Assembly: GCA_016718205.1 (NCBI GenBank)
Contig: JADKEB010000018.1
Span: forward strand, 62,001-126,000
Direction: 5' to 3'
DNA: 64,000 bases
Origin: Saprospiraceae bacterium
GTDB lineage: Bacteria > Bacteroidota > Bacteroidia > Chitinophagales > Saprospiraceae
Positions 38,759 through 47,680 of this stretch are shown in pieces. The position numbers were made by a program, and so were the translations under genes. The notes beneath the pieces were generated by a model that was not told the origin of the DNA, searched no databases, and saw only the letters and a program-made list of their open reading frames with translations. Numbering within the stretch: the first letter of the stretch is position 1; every line of letters starts with the position of its first letter.

Positions 38759-41623
38759 ATGCAATTTAAAAATACCCTATTTATATTTTTCTCTTTACTT
38801 ATTATTTCACCAAAAATTAATTCTCAAAAAGAATTTGGTAGATGGTTTTTCAGACCCGATATAATTATTGACTTTTCAACAGCAGCACCTACATTGACTA
38901 AAAGTAATGAACGATTTGAGTTTTTTCCTTATTCGGTGACATGCGTTGTATGCGATATCAAGGGAGAATTGCTATTTTTTTCAGATGGGGTATATTTTTG
39001 GGATAGGAATTACCGCAGAATGCAAAATTCTCTGAATGTTTTAAATACTGATGCTATGTCATTTCAGGGATGTAATATTATAATTCCTTCAGATGGAACT
39101 AATATTTACTATGTATTATCAATGAATCATCAAACAAGTTTAAAAGGCGAATTATTAATACAAAGTGTTGATATGAGTTTAAATAACGGGTATGGTGATA
39201 TTGATGCTGATAAGACCAAAATATTAGGAACAGATTATGCAGGTCAATTACTTAGCATGAAACATCCATGTGAAGGCGTATGGTCGATTATGCATGAAAG
39301 AAATAATAATATTTTTGTTTCGCATCATTTTGTTGAAGGGCAGATTAAAAAGAGTGTAATATCTCAAATAGGCACAATTGTTTCACAACAAATTCTTGGA
39401 AATAATATAATGGGGAAAATAAAATTTATTAATGATAAAAGGATTGCATTATTAGATAGAAATGGATTATTTGAAATTTATGATTTTAACATTTTTACTG
39501 GTGTTATTTCAAATCCCATAACTGTTTTTACATCCAATAACACCAATAGCTTTCTATTTAATGGTGCATTTTTCGATGGCGCTTTTTCACCTTCAGGACA
39601 GTTTTTATACAGACGAAATGGAAATGCAAATGAGATTTGGTTAGAGCAATATGATATATCATTGTCTTCTGTTGATGATATTAGAAATTCAAAGGTTGAA
39701 TTTCGATTTCCTTACCCTAGTACTTATTCAGGTATTGGTGGTGGTAATAGTTTGAATACTTTTGGAAATGGGATTGACGGAAGGATATATTTTTCAACTC
39801 CAGGTATAAGAGATTATATGCCTATCATAAATAATCCTGATGAAAAAGGTATCGGGTGTAATTTTGATCCATATGGTATAATTTTTAGTGTAAAGATTTT
39901 ATCTAATTGTATACCAGAAAAACCAGTTTTTGCCACCCCTACCATCAAAAACTTCCTGCCACCGGATACAACTTACTGTAAAGTACCCACAGTGACCATC
40001 AGCTCATCTGTCAACCAGTATGACAGTCTCAGGTGGTCTGATGGGAGCACTGCACCATCTGTCAGTCTAAACACACCGGGGATGTACAGATTGACGCTCT
40101 ACAAAAACGGATGTGAGTACCACGATACCATGACCATCTCAGAAGTACCTACACGCATCCTCGACCTGGGCCCCGACCTCACCCTCTGTCAGTTAGAAAA
40201 CCGGATCATCACTGTCCCGACACAATCTGGAGACAAACTTTTGTGGCATGATGGAAGTAATGCAAATCAACGCACCCTTAACACAACAGGCCAATATATA
40301 GCCACAATCACCTCGACAGATGGATGCACCATCAGCGATACCATCAACATCATAAGATCGTATCAAAAAGTACCCCAAAGCAAGACCATATCCCTCTGCG
40401 ACGGAGAGACCTATACTTACAAAGGGGTGTACTATAGCGCAGGCCAGACCATCTCCGACAGCATCCCGGCACAGACAGGATGTGATACCCTGCTGTCACT
40501 GAGACTTGACAGACGTGCCACACCTGCCATCTTCCGTGATACCATGACATGTACCAATGCACCGATCACAATACAAAACCAGACCTACATGCCAGGGGAC
40601 ACCATCATACGGTTCAAGCCAGCCATCACCGGCTGTGATACAGTAGTGCGCACGGTATATCGTACACATCAGGCAGCACCGCTCACTGTGTCGGTCACAG
40701 ATAGTGTAGTGTGCACAGGTGCGACCACAGGAGCAATAGCCTCCATCTCACAAAACCTCATGTGGAGTACCGGAGCTATATCAGCCTCCGTCACACTTGG
40801 CGCGGGTACATACACGGTGACCCACACAGACGCACAGGGATGCCGGCAGGAGCGGAGCATCAGTATCAAAAGTGCACCACCATTGACCTATACCAAAGAA
40901 ATAAAAGACCCTACGTGCGAAAACCGGAATGGCAGCATCCGACTGATCAATCAAAACGCAGCACATCCATATACTGTCAGCATCGATGGCAATCCGCTCT
41001 CAAGTATGATGCTGGACAAGCTGTCACCGGGCAAGTATCAGATATCGCTGAGGGATCGCCATGGATGTATCACACGGGATAGTGCATCGCTGGTGTCCAA
41101 GCAAACATTGGAAGTAGAGATGCCGGCATCCGTGACTATCGAAAAAGGGAAAACCACCTGCATCACCTACCGTACATCAGGCGGAGAGGTAGATACCATC
41201 ATCTTTTTGCCTCAAGCGGACATCCTGACCAGATCTGACACCATCTGCATCACAGGTATGGAAGACAGGACATACACGATTACATTTACAGATGAAGCGG
41301 GCTGTACAGTGGCAAAAGTCCTGAAAGTAGATGTCACCATACCATCGTCCTCCATCATCCTGCCCAACATCGTGAGCCTGCAAAGTACCAATGAAGAAAA
41401 CAGGGTTTTTTATCTCAAAACCGAAGGCATCACCTACGACATGCTGATCTATGACCGATGGGGCAACGTCCAGCATAAAGCCAAAAATCAGGTAGGCGGA
41501 GACAAAAGCAATGCCTGGCATCCCGGCGAGTCAAAAGTAGTCCCTGGCGTGTATGTGTATATAGTCACGATCTATACAGATGAAGGAGTGGTGAGTCGGT
41601 ATGGCACGGTGACGGTACTATAA
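38759..41623 (+). CDS. large type IX-secreted surface protein with type B sorting domain, mosaic composition
   Basis: The 954-residue protein starts with a signal peptide (MQFKNTLFIFFSLLIISPKINS). Residues about 25-385 form a propeller-like N-terminal region (GELLFFSDG, SPSGQFLYRR). From about residue 390, Ig/SprB-like repeats with paired Cys follow, then the type B tail (YDRWGN, ending YGTVTVL). DNA composition changes sharply near 39920: a line in the 5' part (39061-39120) is 25% GC and one in the 3' part (40441-40500) is 58% GC. This suggests the 3' half was acquired or exchanged. It converges on a nuclease-like gene 20 bases away. Confidence 0.85.
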   Translation: MQFKNTLFIFFSLLIISPKINSQKEFGRWFFRPDIIIDFSTAAPTLTKSNERFEFFPYSVTCVVCDIKGELLFFSDGVYFWDRNYRRMQNSLNVLNTDAMSFQGCNIIIPSDGTNIYYVLSMNHQTSLKGELLIQSVDMSLNNGYGDIDADKTKILGTDYAGQLLSMKHPCEGVWSIMHERNNNIFVSHHFVEGQIKKSVISQIGTIVSQQILGNNIMGKIKFINDKRIALLDRNGLFEIYDFNIFTGVISNPITVFTSNNTNSFLFNGAFFDGAFSPSGQFLYRRNGNANEIWLEQYDISLSSVDDIRNSKVEFRFPYPSTYSGIGGGNSLNTFGNGIDGRIYFSTPGIRDYMPIINNPDEKGIGCNFDPYGIIFSVKILSNCIPEKPVFATPTIKNFLPPDTTYCKVPTVTISSSVNQYDSLRWSDGSTAPSVSLNTPGMYRLTLYKNGCEYHDTMTISEVPTRILDLGPDLTLCQLENRIITVPTQSGDKLLWHDGSNANQRTLNTTGQYIATITSTDGCTISDTINIIRSYQKVPQSKTISLCDGETYTYKGVYYSAGQTISDSIPAQTGCDTLLSLRLDRRATPAIFRDTMTCTNAPITIQNQTYMPGDTIIRFKPAITGCDTVVRTVYRTHQAAPLTVSVTDSVVCTGATTGAIASISQNLMWSTGAISASVTLGAGTYTVTHTDAQGCRQERSISIKSAPPLTYTKEIKDPTCENRNGSIRLINQNAAHPYTVSIDGNPLSSMMLDKLSPGKYQISLRDRHGCITRDSASLVSKQTLEVEMPASVTIEKGKTTCITYRTSGGEVDTIIFLPQADILTRSDTICITGMEDRTYTITFTDEAGCTVAKVLKVDVTIPSSSIILPNIVSLQSTNEENRVFYLKTEGITYDMLIYDRWGNVQHKAKNQVGGDKSNAWHPGESKVVPGVYVYIVTIYTDEGVVSRYGTVTVL

Positions 41624-41643
41624 CGTTTTACATTCCCAAAATC

Positions 41644-42126
41644 TCAAAAGGTACCAGGCACAAAATCTGGATTATTGATGATGGCAGCAGAGTCGCCTGT
41701 AGCTCTGATGACAAATAATTTTTGGTTTTGGGCATAGACCTCGCTTCTGATGTTAGAGTCCTGGTATGCTATTGCACCAAAGATTTTTTCATGGTCTTTA
41801 ATACGTAAATATTTACGAGTTTTATTCATTTTTTTCACAAACTCAACTACATCTTTTTTATAAAATTTTGTTCGGACTTCGATCACAATGATCTCTTTTT
41901 GACTTTTGGCAATGATATCGTATTCATAGTTTTCGCTATTATAACTTCCTTTACGATGGGTGTAAGTTTCATATAAATCAAAACCCCAACTTTGAAAAAC
42001 AGGAAAGATATTACCATTCAACAAAACTTCCATTAATCTACTCCATGGCGAATAAAATAAATCTAAAGTCTGCTTTATTTTTATATCACTTTCATTAAAA
42101 TAACTCATACTACTAAAAAAAATCAT
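41644..42126 (-). CDS. shortened PD-(D/E)XK-like paralogue, active-site Lys lost
   Basis: The 160-residue protein aligns with the C-terminal half of the 36642 gene: YEYDII (Asp70) and VIEVRTK (Glu83, with Arg85 where the paralogue has Lys). The last 30 residues are identical. The coiled-coil repeat region is missing. Upstream at 42127-42172 the codons MTTEIAEIR of the paralogue's N-terminus survive in another frame and then stop, so this is a frameshifted, deleted copy whose start (42126, or 42108) is secondary. It may be a decaying gene. Confidence 0.65.
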   Translation of the reverse strand: MIFFSSMSYFNESDIKIKQTLDLFYSPWSRLMEVLLNGNIFPVFQSWGFDLYETYTHRKGSYNSENYEYDIIAKSQKEIIVIEVRTKFYKKDVVEFVKKMNKTRKYLRIKDHEKIFGAIAYQDSNIRSEVYAQNQKLFVIRATGDSAAIINNPDFVPGTF

Positions 42127-42292
42127 GGTTGACTAATTGTCTAAGGCGGATTTCTGCTATTTCGGTCGTCATGATTTGAAATGTAAGTTATTGTGTATTA
42201 ACGTATCAATTCAAGGGAAAGTTTAGGAGGTAATTGGAGAGGCCATGAAGATCAAAAAAATAACAGAAAAATTTTTTACTGATGGTATTGCA

Positions 42293-42467
42293 TGTGTGTA
42301 TAAAATATTGCACAAAAACGTATATGCTCTTCTCAACCCTCATTTACTAAAGAGCCTGTCAAGCTATGCTTGAGATGATCCACCCCCTTGTACTTATCAA
42401 AGTGCTGGACTCCCCTTTAGGGGTCGGGCCTGCCTGCGTGCCTTGGCAGGCAGGGGTTAGCAGGACA
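42293..42467. mobile_element. family B short element, copy 2
   Basis: It begins TGTGTGTATAAAATATTGCAC, like the other copies, and contains GTCAAGCTATGCTTGAGA and the GC-rich hairpin (CCTGCCTGCGTGCC...GGCAGG). The uninterrupted equivalent at 37447-37469 shows its boundaries within a few bases. No direct target duplication is apparent; TTA at 42468-42470 is the only extra sequence. Confidence 0.75.
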
Positions 42468-42527
42468 TTATTATTTAATATAAAGGAATATATTTGTGTT
42501 ACTGTTTGATACTATAGAAGAAAAATA

Positions 42528-42707
42528 AGTTCGGGTACCCGAAGCGATAATGGTAAAATGTCCAGAGGCACATTCTTGTCCCTGAAGAAAACATGCCGCA
42601 AGTTAGGAGTGTCTTTTTGGGAATATCTCAACGATAGGTTCTCCCTCAACAATCATATCGACCAATTGAATATCATTATGATGCGCCATAGCTGTTCCTC
42701 AGGATAA
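42528..42707 (+). pseudogene. C-terminal fragment resembling a transposase
   Basis: The frame reads RSDNGKMSRGTFLSLKKTC then RKLGVSFWEYLNDRFS and ends at a stop at 42705. The pattern (D-N-G...C-R...G-V-S-F-W-E-Y-L) recalls the C-terminal end of IS66-like transposases. No start, other domains or IS ends were found. The assignment is from memory of the motif and is tentative. Confidence 0.35.
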
Positions 42708-42880
42708 TACACTATCTATTGAGTACTTACTTATTTTTGACCTAAATACTTAATTACAAAAGAGTATATCACTTTTGTTATATTTTCCATGGGAAGTTGC
42801 ATTTATAACTTGAATTTAAGCTATGACTTTTAGGAAAAATAAATCAAATGTCAATATAATGACTGTTCATTTGAACGGTA

Positions 42881-43642
42881 TCACACAATTGCTAAAATTT
42901 TTTTTATTGCATCTCTGGCCATATCCGTAAGTATCAGCCTCCCACTGATCTCAGCTCTTTGTTCCAGCAATGTATCCCAATGTTCTGTACCTTCCCAGAA
43001 AATCTTTTTGAGTGCTACCAGTGCTTCCGGGCTCTTGCACACGAGGCTTGCAGTAAAATGATCCAGATATGCATCCAATTGTTCGATTGTCTCAAAAGCT
43101 TCTGTAAAAAGTCCTTTTTGTTTGGCCCATTCTGCCGTTTGCCATTCTTCTGCATTGATAGCGAGGTGGCTGAAAGCGGAAAACCCGATTTTACGTTCTA
43201 CCACAGGACCTATCACAAAAGGACCTATACCAACGGCAAGTTCTGAAAGTCTGACAGATGCATACTTGCTTGCCATGCAGTAGTCACAGGCGGCAGCCAG
43301 TCCTACTCCGCCGCCAACAGCTTTGCCATGTACGCGACCAATCATGATTTTGGGACATTTGCGGATAGCATTGATGACATTGGCAAATCCCATAAAAAAA
43401 GTCTTTCCTGATTCAAAATTTTCAATAGCAGCCAACTCGGTAAAACTGGCGCCTGCACAGAAAGTACGGTCACCACTGCTTTTGAGCACAATGATAAAAG
43501 TGCTTTCATCAGCACCTGCCTGATTGATATGATCGACCAGATCAGTAAGGAGATAACTCGGCATGGAATTCTGAGCAGGGTGATAGAACTCTATGGTAGT
43601 GATGTGATCTTTTTTGGTGGAGGTAATGTGGCCGTCTGACAT
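42881..43642 (-). CDS. enoyl-CoA hydratase/isomerase family protein, probably phenylacetate pathway
   Basis: The 253-residue crotonase-fold enzyme has the oxyanion-hole segments TFCAGASF and GKAVGGGVGLAAACDY. The start MSDGHITSTKK at 43642 was chosen over a frame extension to 43669. The neighbour paaZ, 4 kb away on the same strand, suggests a PaaF/PaaG-like step (inference). The two are separated by an inserted island of different composition. A -7 box lies 24 bases upstream. Confidence 0.85.
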   Translation of the reverse strand: MSDGHITSTKKDHITTIEFYHPAQNSMPSYLLTDLVDHINQAGADESTFIIVLKSSGDRTFCAGASFTELAAIENFESGKTFFMGFANVINAIRKCPKIMIGRVHGKAVGGGVGLAAACDYCMASKYASVRLSELAVGIGPFVIGPVVERKIGFSAFSHLAINAEEWQTAEWAKQKGLFTEAFETIEQLDAYLDHFTASLVCKSPEALVALKKIFWEGTEHWDTLLEQRAEISGRLILTDMARDAIKKILAIV

Positions 43643-43666
43643 AAAGTGAATGCGATTATTTAAGCA

Positions 43667-43674
43667 CAAATATA
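43667..43674 (-). promoter_or_regulatory. -7 box for the enoyl-CoA hydratase gene
   Basis: The minus strand reads TATATTTG, an exact TANNTTTG match 24 bases before the ATG at 43642. Confidence 0.42.
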
Positions 43675-43914
43675 CAGTTATGCCATCTATTCCATTCTAT
43701 AATGTATTTTTTCTATGGAAAAGATTTTCACAATAGGGACTTATGATTGCTGGTCGATTATTATCGGTAATATATATATTTGCCATGTGACCCATAGATA
43801 CTTTTTTTATAATTTTATTAGTAGTTAATATACAGTATATCAGTTAATTATGATTAATTAATCATTTATACGCAAAAAAGTATATACATATTTGCGTATA
43901 GTTGAAACTTAATT

Positions 43915-43995
43915 ATGCGTTTTTTAGCTATAGCTTTGACAGTTGTTATCACCACGGTTTTGAGGGTTCTAGCCTTTTTGATAGGGTTCATCTAA
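43915..43995 (+). CDS. possible 26-residue hydrophobic peptide
   Basis: ATG at 43915 opens MRFLAIALTVVITTVLRVLA then FLIGFI and TAA. The peptide is a single membrane-length hydrophobic stretch with one internal Arg, comparable in size to type I toxins or leader peptides. It lies in the 450-base leader region of the methylase island. There is no homology evidence; a chance frame is possible. Confidence 0.25.
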   Translation: MRFLAIALTVVITTVLRVLAFLIGFI

Positions 43996-44048
43996 AAAAG
44001 TAAAAAGTATTCCTAGTTCTTTTATTAACAAATATGATGGTTTTTGTA

Positions 44049-44056
44049 TAATTTTG
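44049..44056 (+). promoter_or_regulatory. -7 box for the methylase island
   Basis: TAATTTTG is an exact TANNTTTG match 35 bases before the TTG start at 44092. The rest of 43675-44091 is AT-rich, with no other clear signal. Confidence 0.4.
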
Positions 44057-44091
44057 GCACAACTTTAAATATTAAGCTCAATAAGTAATAG

Positions 44092-47040
44092 TTGGAAGTC
44101 TTAGAAAAAATAGGCTATATCTCACAGAATGGATTAGTTATGTGTGAAAACATAGCTAAAACGGACAATAATTCTGAGAAGTTATTACTTTCTGAAGCTA
44201 AGAGTTTAGGCGCTAAGGCTGTATTATTTCGAAGACATTATGGAACAAACCTAAATTCGTCGTTAAAGTCCGATCCTGCAGTTTATATTTTTCAACAAAA
44301 GGATGAATTTACAAATTCAGTCGCACACAAGGAGTTACATTCAAAAATCTGGAGTTCAGGCCAAATTGACATCTACATTTTTTTAACCCAGAATAAAGTC
44401 GAAATTTTTAATGGCCGGCGTCCAGCTGATGTAGATGGAACTGATTTAAATTTGAGACGACTTCTTTTATGTAGTGAAGCCATTGAAAAATTTAATGATC
44501 AACGTTTCTCATCTTCCCTTTTTTGCAAAGGTACTTTTTGGGATCAGTCAGATTTTGTTAATGAGTGGAGTGAAAAAGACAATCCTTACCTTCACTTACT
44601 TAAGCATTTAGACCTTTCAAGAAAGTTAATATATGAAAGAAAGAGTAATAAACTTTCCCAGAAATCTATAGATAGATTATTGATTCTGAGTTTATTAATA
44701 AAATTCATAGAAGGAATAGACCCTGACGGCAAGCATAGTCTCAGGGAAATATATAATAACAATAATGTTAATAATTTTGAAGACGCGGTAGATAAAAATC
44801 GTGTTGTGGAAATTTTATCAGATCTTTCGCAAGTATTTAATGGCCGCATATTTGCTTTAGATGAGGATGTTAAATCAGAAATCTCTAACGGAGACCTAAG
44901 CCTATTATCAGGTTTTCTAAAAGGGAATATTGAACTTAAGACTAAACAGCTTTTCCTTTGGCAACAATATGATTTTAAATATCTTCCAGCGGAAGTAATT
45001 AGTGCTATTTATGAAAATTTTATTCAAGCAGACTCTATTAAGGAAAGCGGAAGTCGAGAGAAAGGGGTAGTTTATACACCTATCCATCTCGTTAACTTAC
45101 TTGTCGATGATGTGATGCCTTTGGAAAATGCGACTTGTTTTACAAACGAAACCTTTAAAATTTTGGATCCTACATGTGGTTCGGGAGTTTTTCTGGTCGC
45201 AGCTTATAAAAGATTACTCCAATGGTGGGCTATTAATAATAGTAAAGACGGAAATATTGTATTTCCAAACGCTATAATTGCTCAAAGGATTATGGAAAAA
45301 AATATTTTTGGTGTTGATGTATTACCTACGGCAACCAATGTTAGTATTTTTGGATTGACAATTGCTCTTTTAGAAAAATTGACCCCACAAGAAATCTGGA
45401 ATAATCTTAAATTCAATGATTTAAATAATAACATACAATGCGAAAGCTTTGTAAAATGGGCAATAAATGCACCCAAAGATTTCGACTTAGTAATTGGCAA
45501 TCCACCATTTAATGAACCAAATGGCCAAAAGAGCATAGATATTTTAAAACCTGAATATTTAGCACAACTAAATATTAAGCACAAGAGAATCCCTGCATCA
45601 AATTTTGCTTTGCATTTTTTTGAAATTGCCATGACTTTGACAAAGAAAGTATGTATGATTTTACCTTCTGCCGTGCTATTATATAGCAAATCTTCCATTA
45701 ATCATGTATATAGGAAAGATATTTTTACAGACTTTTCCATTAGTAAAATTTATGATTTTACTCATATGAGACGTATTTTATTTCATCAGTCTGCTGAAGT
45801 TTCAGTTTTGGCTTTAATTGCATCAAACTATAAAAATGAAAGAAAACCTATAGAGCATGTTGTGGTAAGAAGAATTGACGAATCCGAAAATAAATTAAGA
45901 TTTGAAATAGATCATTATGATCGTCATTTTGTACCGTGGAATTGGGCTGTAGATAAAACCAAGTCTTTTATTTGGAAATGTAATCTTTTAGGAGGTGGTA
46001 GATTATTTCATTTGATTTATAGATTAAGTTTACTGCCTAAATTAATCGATTTTATAGATGAAAAAGAATTACATCATACAAGAGGATACGAAGGAGGCAG
46101 TACATTTGAAAAACACAATGTTAATAGAATTATTAACATAACTGAAAATGGTGGATTGGAAATTGAAAGTAACGTTTCAATTAGTTCGGATAATTTTAAG
46201 AATGTGTCAATATATTCTCAACCGTTTATAATAATTGATCAAAATATAAGCCAAAATAATTTGGCTCTTGCTTATGTTAATAGTGAAAACTTACCTAAAT
46301 TTTTATACTATAAAAGAGATTTTTTTTCGATAAAGGGGACACTTGGTAAAAGCGAAGATTGTTTGGTTACTATTTTTGAACAATTTAAAAAGGATAAAGG
46401 ATTAAACAGTTTAAACGAAAATCTTTATCTTTTTTGTACAACTAGCAGTGCTTTAGTTTTGACAGAATTACATGTAAATAAATTGGATATACTTGAATTA
46501 CCATTTTTAAAAAATAGCAATAGTCTTGAGTTATCAGTTACTGAATTATTAGTACAAAATGACGTTTTGGATTATTATATCCACTTAGGTAAATCTTTAA
46601 GTAAAGGCGATGGAGGAGAAAAGTTATACTTTAAGCCAGATCTTTTGGAATTGGAGCTTTTTGGTAAGACATTTTGCGATCTGATCAATCCTTTGCATAG
46701 CGAAGATGGTATGAGTTGGCAGATTGGTGATGTAATTTCAACTGAAAATGACAGCTTCATTGCTTACCAATTTATTTTTGGAAAACCTAAACTACCAAGA
46801 AGTTTTGTAATTAAAACTAAGGGATTAAATGCAATCCATGAGGAAATTGGATTAATCGTTAAGAATCAAAATGAAAATAGAGGAGCTATTTTTAATAGAA
46901 TAGTAAAATGGTATGGAAGTAATGATGGGTATGATTATGTAATATTTATCAAACCGAACACTAGAAGATATTGGCTGCAATCAATTGCTTTAAGGGACGC
47001 AGATGAAGTTTCTTGGGATTATTATGAAGAAGGATATTGA
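44092..47040 (+). CDS. large N6-adenine DNA methylase (Eco57I/type IIG-like)
   Basis: The 982-residue protein has an N-terminal region (about 1-300) with no clear catalytic motif (AVYIFQQKDEF, IDIYIFLTQNKVEIFNG), then a class I methyltransferase domain: motif X/I region with GVVYTPIHLV and LDPTCGSGVF (359-365), and motif IV NPPF (470-473), typical of N6-adenine methylases. The C-terminal half probably recognises the target. Start is TTG at 44092, right after an in-frame TAG; ATG at 44140 is an alternative. Local GC is low (15 of 60 bases at 46261-46320), unlike paaZ (26 of 60 at 48601-48660), so it looks acquired. It is paired with the next gene. Confidence 0.88.
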   Translation: MEVLEKIGYISQNGLVMCENIAKTDNNSEKLLLSEAKSLGAKAVLFRRHYGTNLNSSLKSDPAVYIFQQKDEFTNSVAHKELHSKIWSSGQIDIYIFLTQNKVEIFNGRRPADVDGTDLNLRRLLLCSEAIEKFNDQRFSSSLFCKGTFWDQSDFVNEWSEKDNPYLHLLKHLDLSRKLIYERKSNKLSQKSIDRLLILSLLIKFIEGIDPDGKHSLREIYNNNNVNNFEDAVDKNRVVEILSDLSQVFNGRIFALDEDVKSEISNGDLSLLSGFLKGNIELKTKQLFLWQQYDFKYLPAEVISAIYENFIQADSIKESGSREKGVVYTPIHLVNLLVDDVMPLENATCFTNETFKILDPTCGSGVFLVAAYKRLLQWWAINNSKDGNIVFPNAIIAQRIMEKNIFGVDVLPTATNVSIFGLTIALLEKLTPQEIWNNLKFNDLNNNIQCESFVKWAINAPKDFDLVIGNPPFNEPNGQKSIDILKPEYLAQLNIKHKRIPASNFALHFFEIAMTLTKKVCMILPSAVLLYSKSSINHVYRKDIFTDFSISKIYDFTHMRRILFHQSAEVSVLALIASNYKNERKPIEHVVVRRIDESENKLRFEIDHYDRHFVPWNWAVDKTKSFIWKCNLLGGGRLFHLIYRLSLLPKLIDFIDEKELHHTRGYEGGSTFEKHNVNRIINITENGGLEIESNVSISSDNFKNVSIYSQPFIIIDQNISQNNLALAYVNSENLPKFLYYKRDFFSIKGTLGKSEDCLVTIFEQFKKDKGLNSLNENLYLFCTTSSALVLTELHVNKLDILELPFLKNSNSLELSVTELLVQNDVLDYYIHLGKSLSKGDGGEKLYFKPDLLELELFGKTFCDLINPLHSEDGMSWQIGDVISTENDSFIAYQFIFGKPKLPRSFVIKTKGLNAIHEEIGLIVKNQNENRGAIFNRIVKWYGSNDGYDYVIFIKPNTRRYWLQSIALRDADEVSWDYYEEGY

Positions 47041-47041
47041 G

Positions 47042-47680
47042 ATGAATAGACCATCCCCTTTAATTAAGCAACATAAAAATAGAATAGTTGAATTAATTGT
47101 CCCATTTCTAGAAAGGGTTTTACCTCAATTTTTAACGAACTCTATTCACGCCAAGCAGAGTTTAGACGAAGATAGTTTTAGTGAGGTACTTTATCATTAT
47201 TTAGTACAAAATGGGTCTACGAATTTTTATTTTACCCAACAACCGTTACAAGATGGAAGACGAAAAGTTGATATTGGGGTATCACTTTATTGGCAAAGTC
47301 CAGAGAAGACAGAAGTTGCTTATGTTTTTTGTTTAGAGGCCAAGTTTTTGCCATGTCATGATTATGTAATGGGAGAATATGCAGCAATTAAAAGATTTAA
47401 ACTGAACCAACATGGAATAAAAAGTAGATACGACAAGACCCCTTTACCTGAAAACGGTATTGTTGCATATGTTCGGGATCAAGATTTTGAAAAGCATTTT
47501 GAAAACATTAATAATGAAATTATACTTTTAAGTTTAAAAAACGAACCAAATGAATTTAATTTAGTTTGGTCAGAATCTGAAAAATTAGACTTAAAAGGTT
47601 CAATAGGCAATTATATTTCTATTCACATAAGAATTGATAATTCTTATGTGACTCTTCATCACTTTTGGGTTCATGTTTAG
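47042..47680 (+). CDS. PD-(D/E)XK nuclease-like partner of the methylase
   Basis: The 212-residue protein starts at ATG 47042, one base after the methylase stop (an overlapping start at 47003 is also open). The core reads GRRKVDIGV (Asp77), VFCLEAKFL (Glu99, Lys101), a typical PD-(D/E)XK arrangement, which with the adjacent methylase suggests the restriction half of a restriction-modification or related defence system. I do not recognise a named family. The stop touches the convergent stop of paaZ (47681). The role is inferred from motif and context. Confidence 0.68.
   Translation: MNRPSPLIKQHKNRIVELIVPFLERVLPQFLTNSIHAKQSLDEDSFSEVLYHYLVQNGSTNFYFTQQPLQDGRRKVDIGVSLYWQSPEKTEVAYVFCLEAKFLPCHDYVMGEYAAIKRFKLNQHGIKSRYDKTPLPENGIVAYVRDQDFEKHFENINNEIILLSLKNEPNEFNLVWSESEKLDLKGSIGNYISIHIRIDNSYVTLHHFWVHV

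Larger units (their letters stand above)
41602..42520. repeat. duplicated cassette, copy 2, interrupted by a family B element
   Basis: This is the partner of 36600-37503. The first 96 bases are identical. The family B element at 42293-42467 splits the right flank: the empty version reads TATTGCA then TTATTCAATATAAAGG at 37447-37469. Confidence 0.8.
42127..42880. other. gene-poor region with cassette remnant, family B element and transposase fragment
   Basis: From left to right: remnant N-terminal codons of the nuclease-like gene (42127-42172), cassette flank, family B copy 2 (42293-42467), the other flank, a transposase-like fragment (42528-42707), then AT-rich sequence with no gene. Confidence 0.6.

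Noticed and set aside
40711..41082. 123-residue frame inside the large type IX gene
   Set aside because: It overlaps a well-supported gene in another frame, has no start signal and its translation resembles no protein. It is a by-product of the GC-rich repeats.
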